This document shows positions 26,901 through 40,400 of a stretch of DNA of 64,000 bases, in pieces (position 1 is the stretch's first letter; each line of letters starts with the position of its first letter). The stretch comes from Bugula neritina (lineage: Eukaryota > Bryozoa > Gymnolaemata > Cheilostomatida > Bugulidae): assembly GCA_964035545.1 (NCBI GenBank), contig OZ037766.1, positions 3,158,501 through 3,222,500 on the forward strand. Reading direction: 5' to 3'. Made by a program: the position numbers and the translations under genes. The notes beneath the pieces were generated by a model. The model was not told the origin of the DNA and made no database searches. It saw nothing but the letters and a program-made list of their open reading frames with translations.

Positions 26901-28797
26901 ACTCTGAAATTTAATATTGACAAAAATTTAAGGAAAGGAAACTGAAAATCATCCAAAATTCACCAGACAAATATTCTACGTGAGATGAGATACACACCAT
27001 ACTATTATCAGTATTATACCATATCATGCTACTTATACTAGATCTAGATGGGACAACAAATAATGGACATGAAAGTACCTTTTAGAGCCATCAATTTATC
27101 TGCTAATATCTTTTCCACATCTACTGAGCTCTCAGTGGTTAGGGGAAGGTCGTCCAGTGACAGACCCCAGTCTAACCCATCGATACACAACTTGTATACT
27201 TTCTACAGATTAGAGGGAAAGTGTTGCATAATCATATGTTGGCAAACCTGCATACACATACACATACAAACATATATTTAATACCGGAGTTTTTCTGCGC
27301 CATAACCTGAATATTCTGTAAAAAACTAAAAAAATAATCTCAGGAAAACTACTTGTCTCATGTTAGTAGATCGATCAATAGATCGAACAAGTTCCAATGT
27401 GGAAAATATGACCACTTATAAGAGCCAAGATGCTTGTACATATTATGATTATAGGAAGCTTCATATTTATGAAACTTTTTAGATTACATCTCTACTTGAA
27501 GAATAAATTAAATTTAAATTATCACAATATATACAGTGATGCTTCGAATGAATATTATTCATTCAATTTCTGAAGTCTAAAAGCTTCAAGCATATAAAAT
27601 ATAATATATATATATAAGAAAATATATATATGTAATATAATAAACAAGATAATATGTGTATAAAATTATTAAAAAATAAAACATATGTGTACATTATAAT
27701 GTATCCAACAGGTTTTTAGAGTTTTAAATGATCCTAAACGTTATCAAATGTATAATTCCAAAAATTAAATTCACTACAGAACAAATAGAGACATTTACTT
27801 ACTTCCACTTCATCAATACGCTTTAACAACAGCGTAGATTCATTCTTAAAGTCTTCATCTATTCTCTTGATGTGCCCAGGAACGGCACTGTATAGCGGCA
27901 GACTCAACTTACGTCTGTACTCATCCTCCGCTACAGTCAGGTCATTCTTCAACCGACCAAGACTCGTGTCTTTCCGTAAACTAAGATACGCTTTCTAAAA
28001 GCCAAAACTTTAATTAAAAACAATTCATGTTCCACTTCATGGTTTTTACTCCTTGTTTGAAACAAAAATATATAGCTTACAACCACAATCAAGATGTTGA
28101 GATAACATGTGCATTAAACAAAAATAAATTTTAATTTTATATAACAATCAAAGCTTCTCATTTAGACTCTGGTGACCTAGAAACAGTTTGGTGTTACATC
28201 GCTACATCCTATTTTCAGCAGACCAAGGCTAGAAATACATCTGTAGACATATCGCAGATTTAAGGTCCAACTACTTTGATTAACATAAGAAGATTATTAC
28301 AGTATATAGATTAGGGTCACTAAGCCTATGATTATTACAGAGTTTGCAAAACTAAAACAAGTTGAATTTTCTGAATAAGTTAACAATTTCTCAAGTCGAA
28401 TCAGAATTTAGAACACACTGTTTTATTTAAATTTTAAATGAATGGCACAATGTATTGCAACATTTTTGTCAACCACTGTTGGCATGTATTACGTCATGTA
28501 ATTTTCTTTTATTTTTAGTAAGGGTAATGGTTTAGTGCCCACTGTTTTGTTTGTCAAGCTGTGGTTTATCTACAGCAACATATCTGATATACACCTTTTA
28601 ACACTTTTAAACTTTCATAAAAAAGCGTAGCTCAGTTATTGAGTTTAAGGTAAAACACAAAAATCATCCTAGAAATCAGAAAGTGAAAGTAGCACTTTCA
28701 AATAAAGAAATCATAGTCAACTTACCTCAGCTTTTAAAGCTCGTTCCTTCATATAATTGTACTGTGATGCAGATATTACAGCCTCATTCTTAGCCAT
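20948..28797 (-). CDS. Multi-CCCH zinc-finger protein with C-terminal RING-H2 finger, complete
   Basis: Fourteen in-phase exons (minus): 28797-28726, 27994-27803, 27202-27079, 26792-26623, 25711-25691, 25370-25316, 24638-24507, 24062-23702, 23322-23037, 22808-22647, 22316-22095, 21736-21683, 21338-21249, 21016-20948 (TGA). They give 669 residues. The N-terminal 90 residues are charged and helical (SLRKDTSLGRLKNDL..). The middle is Ser/Thr/Ala-rich with three KPSTAAAT repeats. Fingers: CMHWSKYGNCFAGDKCTYAH (CX8CX5CX3H, about residue 440), CKYYSANQKCPHGDSCYYAH (about 496), and C..CSYGSNCWFAH (CX7CX5CX3H, about 552). A fourth, irregular one spans exons 11/12 (CX7CX8CX3H). Each is followed by (G/S)(E/K)xEL. 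The last 45 residues fit RING-H2: CIVC, then CKHDNFHESC, then CPVC. This suggests an RNA-binding E3 ubiquitin ligase; the combination recalls Unkempt and Roquin, but I cannot assign an orthologue. Exon 5 is a 21-nt microexon. Confidence 0.85.
23460..23595 (-). mobile_element. SINE body fragment in intron 8 of the CCCH/RING gene
   Basis: Plus-strand words tagccatctttgtgagaact, aaagcggactaagaactttt, gtatgactgaatgccttcct and aaaatcatcaatag are diverged versions of the SINE body in reverse orientation. Confidence 0.65.
24170..24460. repeat. Minisatellite, about 20-bp unit, intron 7 of the CCCH/RING gene
   Basis: About thirteen copies of ctaaccacaactacacatct, with tatacac variants. No coding content. 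Confidence 0.95.
25929..26137 (+). mobile_element. Full-length tRNA-derived SINE (MetaSINE-like)
   Basis: The best copy of the main SINE family in the window. The head gagcagccgtggtctagggg / ttagagcatttgcctag has an A-box-like start, and gggttcgagctcc is a B-box. The body continues ccattgatgatgttaggaag, agcatccagttataattgct, taagtccttagcccgattta, aggctttctcacagagatgg and tgactataaa. The word gatgttaggaagagcatcc resembles, from memory, the conserved core of MetaSINEs known from molluscs and other invertebrates. Copies at 14345, 38425, 49907, 53165, 53695 and 54195 align to it. Confidence 0.85.
26465..26612. repeat. Minisatellite, about 25-bp unit, just inside intron 4 of the CCCH/RING gene
   Basis: Five to six copies of ttacccccacaaggagtggc plus tacaa. 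It begins about 10 bp from the donor of exon 4 (26623/26622). The open frame through it (VATPCGG repeats) is intron read-through. Confidence 0.9.
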
Positions 28798-31273
28798 TGT
28801 TGAGAATTAGAATTTCAGCAGCCGTAAGGAAACCTTGGACTAAAAACATTGATATGAAGAATACCTTTGGGTAATATAGAGTAACGTGCAAAGCAAATAA
28901 AACTGACTAATATAACGGAAGAGCTCAACATAATAGTAATAGTGAACCTAAACTATCACTATAGTCTACAAGTATAAAATCACACAACCACACACATGCA
29001 CGAACACATACACATATTGGTATTAATCTAAGTATATATACTGCTATATATATAGTTTTTACAATAATAATTTCAACTAAAGCTTATACTTATAGTTATA
29101 CATAAATTCCTGCAAAATTACAAAATTAATTCTTAAAGTTGAGAAGTAAACGAGGTAAAAGGTATATTATTAGCTGGTCATGGTTGAGTACGCTGATTAT
29201 TATTATGATTATGACTTACTTTTAGTCCCAAAGATATACTAATACTTAGGAAATTACTTATAGTTATTGTTATAACTTAAAATATGACTATCACTATGAT
29301 TATTAGTAAGTAAGGTATGAGCATCACTACGAGTATGATCATGATATTCATTATCATGATCATGATTATTGAATGAATGAATAACAAATGATACTGATAG
29401 CATGATTATTAATTATAACCGATGAGTCATGAGCAGCAGCATCAGTATTACTATTACGATAACTATTACTAGTATTATTACCATTAGTATACTGTAAAGG
29501 TAGCACTGTTACTGTTAGTGTTACTGTAAGTGTATGTCAAAATGTAACACCAACTGTGAGCTACTGTTAGTGTGGAACTGCAAGTGTAGGACTATCATCT
29601 ATAAATATAACTATCAGATAAGTGTGAGTATCAGTATGAGCATGACTATGATTAAAATTGTCACAGACTCAGACTCACGTTCAATCGACATTCACTCGGA
29701 CAGTGACTCTGAGTATCACTATTAGTATAAGCATGGCTGAAAGTCACTCACAATGACAATGGATATCACTATGACATATGACTAATGAGTATCAGCATGA
29801 CAGTGATTGCGAGTGTGACTCTCACTGTGAGCCGCACTCAAAAGTAACCCACAGCCCACTAACGATAAGTATAACAGAAATGCTAACTGTAATTCAAACT
29901 GTAAGACTAAGTGAGTAACACTAACTGTAACTGTACGTGTAAGCCATTGTAAAAGTCAAAGTGAATGTGTATAATCAGCTATAATATTCAATAGTACAAA
30001 GCATGCTATAAATATAATATACAAATACAATTATGAATAAGTAGGAAAAATTTTGACTTGATGAAAATGGTTCTATATCGTTCATTCCTTATAGCTTTTT
30101 ATTATTGCAGCTTAAAACAGCTATCGTGAGAATAAATGGTACTTAAATTAAATAGCAGTTAATGTTATTATAGTTGACCAAAAACTTGCTAGTATAAAAG
30201 TATACTGATACTCATACTGTAGCTGTGTAACTGTGAGTCACTTAGTAACTGAAAGTGTATAGCTTCAGCTTGGCCTTAAAAACAATCACTCAATGACAAT
30301 CACAATGACTATGACTATCACTATGACTATGAGTAATACTAATACTAATAGTAACACTAAATCTAACAGTAATACTAATACTAATAGTAATACTAATAGT
30401 AATACTAATGTAATAGACAACAGTAACTGTAACTGTAAGTGTAAGACTAAGTGTAACACTAAGACTAAGACTAAGAGTAAGTGACTAACATTAACAGGAA
30501 CACTCTAACAGCAACAGTAACACTAACGGTAATTATTTAGTTATCCTATTAGTTTTAGTTTTGCAATTTCAATTTGATCAATAATTTTGATCATTATCAC
30601 TATCATCTATGACTATCATCATGATATTCATATTGATTTAAATTATCATTATCATTATGATAACGATAAAAAATTGACGTGATATACTTACTTATAAATT
30701 ACAACTATGCGAATGGGCATTAGCCATGAAATTCAACCACAAGACTAAGTATGACCATGCTATTTTTCTTGTACAGAAAAATGTCAAATAATGAAATATT
30801 AATAATAGTATGTGAACAGCATAGCGATAGCCATGGTGAAATAATCAAGTCTAAATGCGTTTTATTTCACAATGTTTACGCAATATTTTCTGTTAGTTGT
30901 CAGCACACCTGTATAGTGTACGAGAAGATAACCCTGTTATTACAACTGTGTTTCAACATCCGTTTTACAACGAACCAGGTTTTTTTCATGCTGAACATTT
31001 TCAGTCCGTAATTTTTTACAGAAGCTGCGTACACCAACATGTTGTTGAAGATCGATATAACTATAAATATAAACGTGGTTTTACAGCAGAAATAAAAATT
31101 AGGTGCGTTCTAGTAGTTCCAATAGTTGTTTATCACATTTTAAAGTAATATTAATAACAATATAATTGTAATACGTAGTGCCGTAGACGGTAGTGGAGTA
31201 TCAAATTATCATAATCAGTATCATAATTATTTGGATTTGTTATCAGTATCATCGTCAGCAAACTAAAGTCCAG
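28798..31273. other. Head-to-head intergenic region with cryptic simple sequence
   Basis: Separates the divergent CCCH/RING (minus) and HBS1 (plus) genes, so it should hold both promoters. From about 29200 to 30560 it is dominated by slowly drifting 3- and 6-bp motifs (tatgactatgac, cactatgactat, actaatactaatagtaatac, taagactaagactaag). Open frames such as MTITMTMTITM at 30293 are translations of this repeat. A second patch of the same kind lies in HBS1 intron 1 (about 31540-31690). Confidence 0.75.
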
Positions 31274-34200
31274 ATGTCCAGACATCGTCATTTTGTCGAA
31301 ATAAATCAAAAATACAAAGGTGAGTTTGACATCTGAGTTAATGTTATGCTATTGTTTATTAAATTATAATAATTATTAATATTATTCTTATTGTTATGAT
31401 ATCCAATCACTCGCATCATCATGATCACGGTCACCATCAAATTGAAATTCAATGAAAATATCAATATAAAATACATCGACATGTAATTTTCGTTTCTAAT
31501 TAAATTTACTTTTAGTAAATTACTAGGTAATACTAATATTGTAACTGCTACGCCTACGGTGATGAATAAGATTAATACTAATGCTAATACTAGTGATACT
31601 AATAGTAATACTAATAGTATTTTCTATGTAAAATTGTTTTTCGGTTTAGTGATACTCATAGTCATAGTCATATTAATATTTTACTAATAACACTAACTGA
31701 TTACAGATACCTAAGTGATGTTGCTATGCCTATTGTCATTATGATTATCAATATCGGCTATGTTTGTGCTATGTCATTATCTACTAACATAGCAGTTTAG
31801 TTCACTTTCAGATTTGCGAGAGTTTTCTTTGCCCGTGGCCACTGTCATAGATGACATTCATAATGATAATCATTATTATTAAAACCATTGCGTTTGACAA
31901 TCAAAATGAATATTTATATCAAGACATTCACATTGTCATTGTCAACTGGGTTTGGCATTTAATGTGGCAAATGTTTTCTATGCTAGTGTCTGGAGATAAT
32001 TGCACTGCACCTGCATAATTTTTTATAAGATACTTGAATGTATTATAAGATAAAATTGTGTAATATTATAATTGTCAAATGATTTCCCTGTAGAATATGA
32101 TGATGACTATGTTGATGACGAAGATGACTTTGGATCAAGTTCCTACACAGATCAGTACGGAGTTTCTCCGAGTACAGGTAAATTTTAAAGCTCGAGAGCC
32201 TTAAATCTACACAATAACTTATGCTAAAATATGCCATATTAAGTAAAGTAAGCCTGCTACCTCACTGAACAAGAATGTTTAATTTGGTTGAATACTTGTT
32301 GCTTTGTCACATGAACAATGTATAACCTCTGTTGATTTCTATTGATAGCCGCGGAGTTTACTTTTAACCGAGATAGTCGTGGTAACGCCTCTTTTGCCGA
32401 CTATCTCAACAAAGAAGAAGAAAGAGGAATTCCGGAAGAGATTATAGAGGATGTTCTAGATGACTCTGGAAGCCTCCAGACTCTGTTGCTTTCAAACGAA
32501 GATGAAGGTAAAGTTCAGTCGTTTATTCTGCAAATTGCTCATGCTATATGATTAATCGAATTATTGCTTGGTTATATTTATGTTAATGTTTGAGCAGCTG
32601 TTGACTCCAAGTGTTAGTAGCGGTTCGTTTGAAGATTTACTATGCATATTTTGTAGTCAAATTGAGATCCTGCTTGGACGAGGTGCAAAATATTATCGGG
32701 GACACAATTCCTGAATTGATAGTAAAACGAACCATCATAAACAATAAGTTTGATTTAGAAAGATCTCTGGATGCACTGCTTACTGAACAAAGTAGTCATT
32801 CATGTAAGTGAACGATTTTATTCAATCACTCATTCACTCACTCACTTACTCCATTACTCACTCACTCAATTACTCACTCACTCACTTACTCACTCACTCA
32901 ATTACACACTCACTCTTTCAATCAATGATTCACTCACTAACTCAATTACTCACTCGCTCTTTTAATAAATCACTCACTAGTCACTAATAGACTAACTCAA
33001 TTACTCCCTCAGTAATTTTTCAACATACAGTGACAGCTCATATTCAGCCTAAGAACATTTGGTTTCAAAGCAACATATATTCATTATTTTCTTTCACTCA
33101 CTTCGCTTGGAGACTGTCAAAGAAATTTTGGTAATTTAAATAAATTGCGTGAGTGTAACAGCAATGTGAATTTTTAGAACTTGACAGTGTAAAATTTTTT
33201 TGATCCTGTGAAATTTTACTGTGCTATTTTGTTTTCATATGTGATCTACATTGTTTGGTGTTGAAACAGCACAGTTCAGGGTAAAATAATGTTCACCTGT
33301 TTGTAGCCAAGTCAACAGGAGACTCAGCTCGCTCCAGTTCCTTGTCAGGTAATTACTTGGTTACAGTATTTCTGTCATTGTCTACATTATTGTGGTATAA
33401 TAATCAACTGCTTGCTGTATTTTCACCTCTAAAGTTACTCTTTAAATATAATTTAATGTACTTATGAGTTGTCTTTCCCTTTGTTACTTTTTGTATCCTA
33501 CTCGATAATGATACATTCCACACAGTAAGGGTGCATCCAGTCTGTTAAAGCAATGGCTGCTAACAACAGTCTGCTGGTCTGGATTTTCTCTGCTCTTCTG
33601 CTGGATGTTTCTCTCTTCTATCAGGTGAAGTTGTCTGCTCCCCGCACATCGCGTCAGCTGCATCCGGTGGTAGACTCGTTGCAGCCGGATCTCCTTTTTT
33701 AAAAAGTTCTCCACATTTCGCTGGTGTCTTATCGTCAAGTAATATAAGCAAACTATCTAACTCAAAGTTGAACTCTCTCAGTTTGAGTAAATTGAGTCAA
33801 TCATCTGGAATCAAAAGCAAGTCAACGGTTAAACTATCTCTGGGAAATTTGAACAAGTTAGACTTAAGTACATCAACAGGTCCGAGTGTGTCATTGAAAC
33901 AAATGGCTGAAGGACATTTGAAGGGCAAGCAGATGACTAATCCTGGTGATGCATCTAAAAAGCCTCTCTTGTCACTCAGCCTGTCAAATTTAAAGCCCAA
34001 GTTCGGCTTACCTGCTGCCTTGAAAGTAAGAGACGGTGGGTCTGACAGACTGTCAAATGCTGAACCTATGGAGGTTAGCTTATCTACTGCTGTCAAAGAA
34101 ATTAGGGCTGTTGAACCACAGAAAACTCTAGTTAGTATTATGACTCACAATGAAATTATTGCTGATAAACTTATACCTATGACCATATCATCCTTTGCTA

Positions 34201-34436
34201 GAATACTGTGTAGTATGGTTAGTAAACAGACCACCCCTTCTCATTCATCAGACTGGAGTTATAAGAATCAACTATGTGGTGCTCGCCGAGCCCGTCGCTC
34301 ATCTGCTGCACATTTCAAACCTTATTTTACTATCAAATCTTTTGAATTTGATACTCCATCTCCTGACGACGTTGTGCTTGCTAAACAGCGAAGAGCTTTC
34401 ACCAGAGATGGCCGAAGTAAGACATCGGCGCAGTAA
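31274..34436 (+). CDS. SKI7-like alternative product of the HBS1 locus
   Basis: Same first five exons as HBS1, then an 812-nt exon 33625-34436 (acceptor ctatcag before 33625) that stays in frame and ends in TAA, giving 429 residues without the GTPase. Its C-terminal part has [19 protein letters not shown] followed by [10 protein letters not shown]. This resembles, from memory, the [11 protein letters not shown] signature of the human HBS1L short isoform (HBS1LV3), the functional SKI7 that bridges the cytoplasmic RNA exosome and the SKI complex. Exons 33625 and 35806 both start in phase 1 after G at 33348, so they are interchangeable. The rest of the exon is Ser/Lys/Leu-rich ([22 protein letters not shown]). 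Downstream ATTAAA-like words near 34710 could serve poly(A) addition. Exon structure is seen directly; splicing is inferred. Confidence 0.85.
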
Positions 34437-37400
34437 CAAATACAGCTAAATTTGTATCGTATAAACCACAAGAGACTGAAACATATAGTTTTAATTGCTG
34501 ACAGCGTATTTTAATTATTATTTTTATTTGGTGGGTATTAATTGTTAACAATGGTAAATAATTTAAATATGTTAAAACTTTCAAATTATCATGTATGCGT
34601 AACATATTTTACTACATTTAAGGATAAATTTTCAAGAAAATATACACAATTGCATATATAAATTTATTGTCCAATATCCTTTATGTAATATATATATATA
34701 TGTTCTACTTGAATTAAAAATCAAGAAGATTTCTCTGTTTTTATTCTATGCTGCCAGGGTGCTGCTCAATAATGGTGCTGCTACACAGAGCGAATTTCTG
34801 CATGGATCACTAGCAAAAATATGTGCAGGTTTCATGCTGTCAAGACGTCAGCACCTTTAGATAAACCAAGTCTAAAGCTGATTAACAAGTGTAGATTGTG
34901 GCGGCCAAAAGTTTTGTCTAATATCTAAGCACATTGAAATTTAATACTCTTGCAACGGGTTTACTAGAATCTCTAATTTTTTAGAGAAAGGAAATTGATT
35001 TATCATGTTATAACCCCACTCGGTAGCTTAAGCCTGATAGCTTGCAGTTAGTGACGTTTTTGTGCAGTATTTCCTCTAGAGTCTTAGATTTGAGTCTACA
35101 CCATGATAATGATACGTTTGATGCTTAGATTTGATAGTTAGAATTGATCATTGTTTTTAATTATTCGAGTCTCCCTCCACTTTCCCAAGGAACCTCTTAG
35201 CCATTGCTCTCTACCTCAAGCTAAATTGTGTATCGGTTTGATGTTACTCCCACCCTTCCTCTGATGGTGTTGACATATGTGCAGTTCTAAAGAATTCTCA
35301 CAGTTTGATGTCGTTATCTGTAGGCCTTTGTCATTATAATTAATTACCCAAAATGCAATAACCAAAGGCTGACTTGCGTGTATGAGCAAATTTATGCAAC
35401 TTTAATTTTTATGTTTATTATTTACGCAAAATATATACTATTGTTTATGTTATGTTTGCATGGATATCAATGTCTTAGTTCTACATCAATGCGTCTGTAT
35501 TTTATTAATTGAAGTCTCTTTTTCCTGACTTTCACTTAGATATAATATTATGACACATAACTTTAATCTAGAACATTGTTTCATAAAGTTAGCAATGCCA
35601 GAGTTAGTTTTTCACAGTAGCAATGTGGCTTTACATGCAGCAATATAGTTTTGCCAAATTAATTTTAATAGTGAAGTTAAAAGCCATGTGCTGAAATTGA
35701 CATTAAAGTGTTTCTACTATTCCGGATGCCCTATAATTGAGATTTTTTCTTTTTCTGTTATCTGAATTCTCTCAACTTGATTTGAGAGTTTCTTTGCTTT
35801 ATAAGGAGTTGTCCCCACTCTTTCTACCCCGTCTGACAAGCTAAAACAGCCCCCTGTGAAGTCCACTCCTGCCAAGCCTATCAAGTCAGCGGCCGTGTTT
35901 CACATTGGTGATGCTACTAAATCGGATGACGAAGCAGAAGGCAGACTGTCCACCCCGGCTTCTCAACTTAGCCTCAAGTCAAATACTAATGGTTAGTCAA
36001 CATAACCTTGGACCTAAGGCTAATTATAAACTAATGTCATTTAAAGTCAATCACACGATTGTGAATCAATCAATAGTAAGTAATCGGATTCTTATTTTCA
36101 ATATTTGAGGAGAAGATTCAATTTCAGTCATGATGGTGAATTTATCATCAACTATTGCAGGTGCTACAACTCAAAATAAAAAGGAGATGAAAACTCCGGT
36201 TAGTGCCCAACTAAAGGGTATTAAAAGTTTAATAGAGGAGGAGAGTGCAAGGAGTCCCTCGCTGAGTCGAAGCTCATCAAAGTACACAGGCTTTCAATAT
36301 TTAGATTCCCACCTAATATGATAAGTCACTTGCTTGTATTATAGATACAATATACAGTAGGTGATGTCATGTATTATAGATACAATATACAGTAGGTGAT
36401 GTCATGTATTATAAATACAATATGCAGTAGGTGATGTTATGTGTTATAGTTACAATACGAGTAATATTATGTGATGTTGCAGATCTAAACTCGAAAGACT
36501 CGATGCAGCCGTTGAGTATGAAAAGAGAACCTCTGAAGGAAAAGATCTCATTAATCTGGTAGTCATTGGTAAGTTATTGCTAATATTGACCAATCACTGT
36601 TAGCTAACCTTAAACATGAACCAATCACTGTTAGCCAACCTTAAACATTAACCAATCACTGTTAGCTAGCCTTAAAGTTGACCAATCACTGTTAGCTATA
36701 GATATTGGCTAATCATGTTATTTTAACCAATTTCATCGCAACTAATCTAGCCAATCACTGTAACCATTTACCACTAAGCGGTCAATATTTTATATGTACT
36801 TGTAGGATTTATTAATTTTAAAAATATTTTCAGAACTGCAGCTGCTGATTTTCTATAAATAACTATTCACCAAATGATTTGTTGTTATATCCCTCATGTT
36901 TACCAAATTTTGATATGATAGAAGCACATACCAACACACATTTACAGAAGACAATACAATCGTATGATAGTAAACCAAAGTGGTTTTCCAGTTACTTATC
37001 ATGAAAGGCAATTTATTGTTAATTCTTTGGTATGCAACTACCTCCTAGACATACCTCTGTAAAGCTATATAAAGCTAAAGACTGGTTTTTTCTACTAACT
37101 ACAGAATTCAGCCATGTTGCAATTCCCAACAATATTATACATTTAGATTACCTGCATTTTATTATCTGTGTTTTCCCTAAACCTACATGTATGTACAATG
37201 TGTTTCTGCCAACACCATAACTGACTGCCGTGCAGTGTTGACACAATGACTTCTTCAGTCACTGCTCATTCTTATGTATAAACAATTGATTGATCTGTCC
37301 TTCAGGTCATGTTGATGCCGGTAAAAGCACTCTCATGGGTCACGTTCTTTATCAACTAGGAGTTGTCTCTCAACGTCAAATGCACAGGTTTGCTATACTC

Positions 37401-40400
37401 CATATTGAATACAAGACCAAACATTCGATAAATATGATTCTCACAATAACTGTGTTATAAATGTTAACATGTTTGCAGAAATTTTATGAAAGCACAAAAT
37501 AAATTATTAGAAAATGTTTTGGGTACAACTAACCCATGTTACCCTATCCTATTTCTGTATCTAGCTCTTGTATAGGTATTGTATTTACACATACTTGTGT
37601 TTCCATATAGTTGTGTGAGTAACAATTAGTCATTTCATAGACTGAAAACCTTCCTATTTATTTCTCTGCAGATACGAGATGGACAGTAAGAAGCTGGGCA
37701 AAGCCTCGTTTATGTATGCCTGGGTTCTCGATGAAACTGAAGAAGAGCGAAGTCGGGGCGTCACCATGGACGTAGCCCAAACTAGATTTGAAACGGAAAA
37801 ACTTATAATTAACTTGTTGGATGCTCCTGGCCACAAGGACTTCATACCAAACATGATTACAGGTTAGTGCATGTGCACCTGGGCTATCTGTGACATTTTA
37901 TATATTATTTTCTATAATTTAAAAGCGTAATAAAATATCCATCAAAAAGCTAATTCTTTAGTCATAGCATAATATAGTATAATATAACATAACATAATAT
38001 AACATAACATAATATAGTATATAACATAACATAATATAGTATATAACATAATATAATATCTGACTCTATTTTCTTGTTTCATCTGATGTGCCCTAAAGAT
38101 GTTTGTTTAATTTTACGACCAACAGCTCGGTTTTGCTAAAAGCTTTGATATACTTGTTGCAATAATTATCATCTTAAAACTATGAGTTCAATTAAAGGCA
38201 TTAAACAATAAAGTGTGTTTATCCTGTTAACAAATTTACTCACAGGTGCTGCTCAAGCTGACTGCGCACTGCTGGTGGTGAATGCGACGAGTGGCGAGTT
38301 TGAGACTGGCTTTGACATGGGCGGTCAGACTAGGGAACACACTCTACTAATTAGGTCACTGGGTAAGTCTCACACCAGTCTATGAGTCATACATAGTCAG
38401 GTTATTTGTAATTCCATTAAAGCACATGGAAGTTTATAGTCATCATCCCCGTGAAAACCCCTGATAGAAAAAAATTGTTAAAGCAGGCTAAGGACTTATT
38501 TATGTGTGGCACAAGGACAATTATGACTGGATGCTTTTTCTGACATCACCAGTGGTCTTTACTGGGGATAGAAGCCATGACTTTGTGTTTACTAAGCCAG
38601 CGTCTAACCCCTAGACCACGGCTTCTCATTTTGAAATAGCCTTTTCTAAATATGTCTGCCACCAGGATTAAGAAAAACCAGAATGATTTGATTATCAGAT
38701 GGATGTGCTGTATTTAGTATTTGGAGTCGTTCCCTCACTGCTAGCGTCTATTTCTGTTCCAGGTGTATCACAGCTGGTGGTGGCTATAAATAAAATGGAT
38801 ACAGTTAACTGGAGTCAGCAGAGGTTCTTAGAGATAGCCAATAAGCTGTCTACATTCCTGCGTCAGGCCGGGTTCAAGGACGGGGATGTCAGCTTCATTC
38901 CTTGCAGTGGACTAAATGGCGTGAATCTCGTGAAGCCAGCCACCGACATCCCTGAGTTCAGCTGGTACACCAAGACCCCTCTCATCACTGAAATAGGTCA
39001 GTTCCATTCATGTCAAGGTCATCTTGTGCAAAGACCAAATTATTTTATTATTGTTCTTCTGTTTAGCTGTGGAATTAAGAAAAACCCACTGTCCTTACTT
39101 GTCACACTCACAGCTGTAATGCTAGAATTTACTATCAGTTATATAGTCATAGTCATAATTTTCAAGATTAATACTTGCATCTTACTTTGTGGGTGTGTAT
39201 CTACAGAAAACTTTCGCCCACCGGTGAGGCTGGTGCAGAAGCCCCTGCGTATGTGTGTGCAAGACATCTTCAAGGGTCAAGGCAGCTTCTCAGTGGCTGG
39301 TCGCATGGAGGCCGGAGACATACAGAACGGGGACAAGGTGCTGGTGATGCCGTGCGGAGAGTCAGCCGCTGTCAAAGGTAGTCACGTCAACCAATAGCAT
39401 CTTCTCAGTCATGTTTTCATGGCATCGCATTGTGTATTTCAGTTATAGATTTCACAGTCTTATATATAGAAATTTAGTATGGAAAGGAATTTCAAATTTT
39501 GCTTTTCATGATCTTTCCCCACATAAAAATTTTGTATATTAGTAAAAATCATGGAACTTCTTTTACTTTGTTTCAAAAACTCTATCCAAGACAAAATAAT
39601 AAATGCATTAGTAAAGGTTGAATGATAATTTTTAAGTATGTTATTTTCCTCTACCAAGTCCTTTGACATTAAATAATATTCAATTGAGCTGTTGAACACT
39701 TAGATGCGCATACAGTTCAACAGTTCAACAGTTGGGTTAAACTGTTGAACTGTTATGTGAATAATACATGGTTTTAGAATATACAAACGCTGTGCTTTTT
39801 CTAATCAGTAAGTTAGGGACTTCCCAGGAATGAAAAATGGTGTCAGCCTTCGAAAGAGAATCTGGCGAAATTTCTCTAATTGATTGGCTTTGACAAGTGC
39901 TCTTTTATATAACCCAGTTTTTATGGAAATAGTTATTTAGCTGTAGTCTCTATGGTAACGATTGTTTATATTTTCTCTAGGAATACTCATTGATGAGTTA
40001 CCTGCGAAGATTGGCTTTGCTGGTGATTATATAACCCTGCAGCTGATTGGTGTAGACATACAGAAAGTATATGTAGGTCAGTATTATGTAACCCTGCAGC
40101 TGATTGGTTTATACATACAGAAAGTGTCAGTAGTAGCACAAAACTGTATCTTCACAAAACTTTAAAATATCCCTCGGCAGTTTTTGAAAATGCAGTGCTT
40201 TGTTTTTTTTATCAGAAATGAATCTCTGAAATAAGTCAAGCTTGATAGTGCATATGTAAGTCAATTAATCTTGTCAAGTGTTTTTGAGTACTGATTTTTT
40301 AATCATGTTGTATCATCTGCATTATCTTTACATACACCGTGTTTCTAAGCTTCACGCAAATAGATTTCAGAAACATTTGTAATGAATGAAACTACAACCA

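Noticed and set aside
29534-30484. Thr/Asn/Ser-rich frames (MTITMTM, NTNSNTNSN)
   Set aside because: Translation of cryptic 3/6-bp simple sequence between genes.
33484-34096. Minus-strand frames opposite the SKI7-like exon
   Set aside because: Antisense shadows of a strongly supported coding exon.
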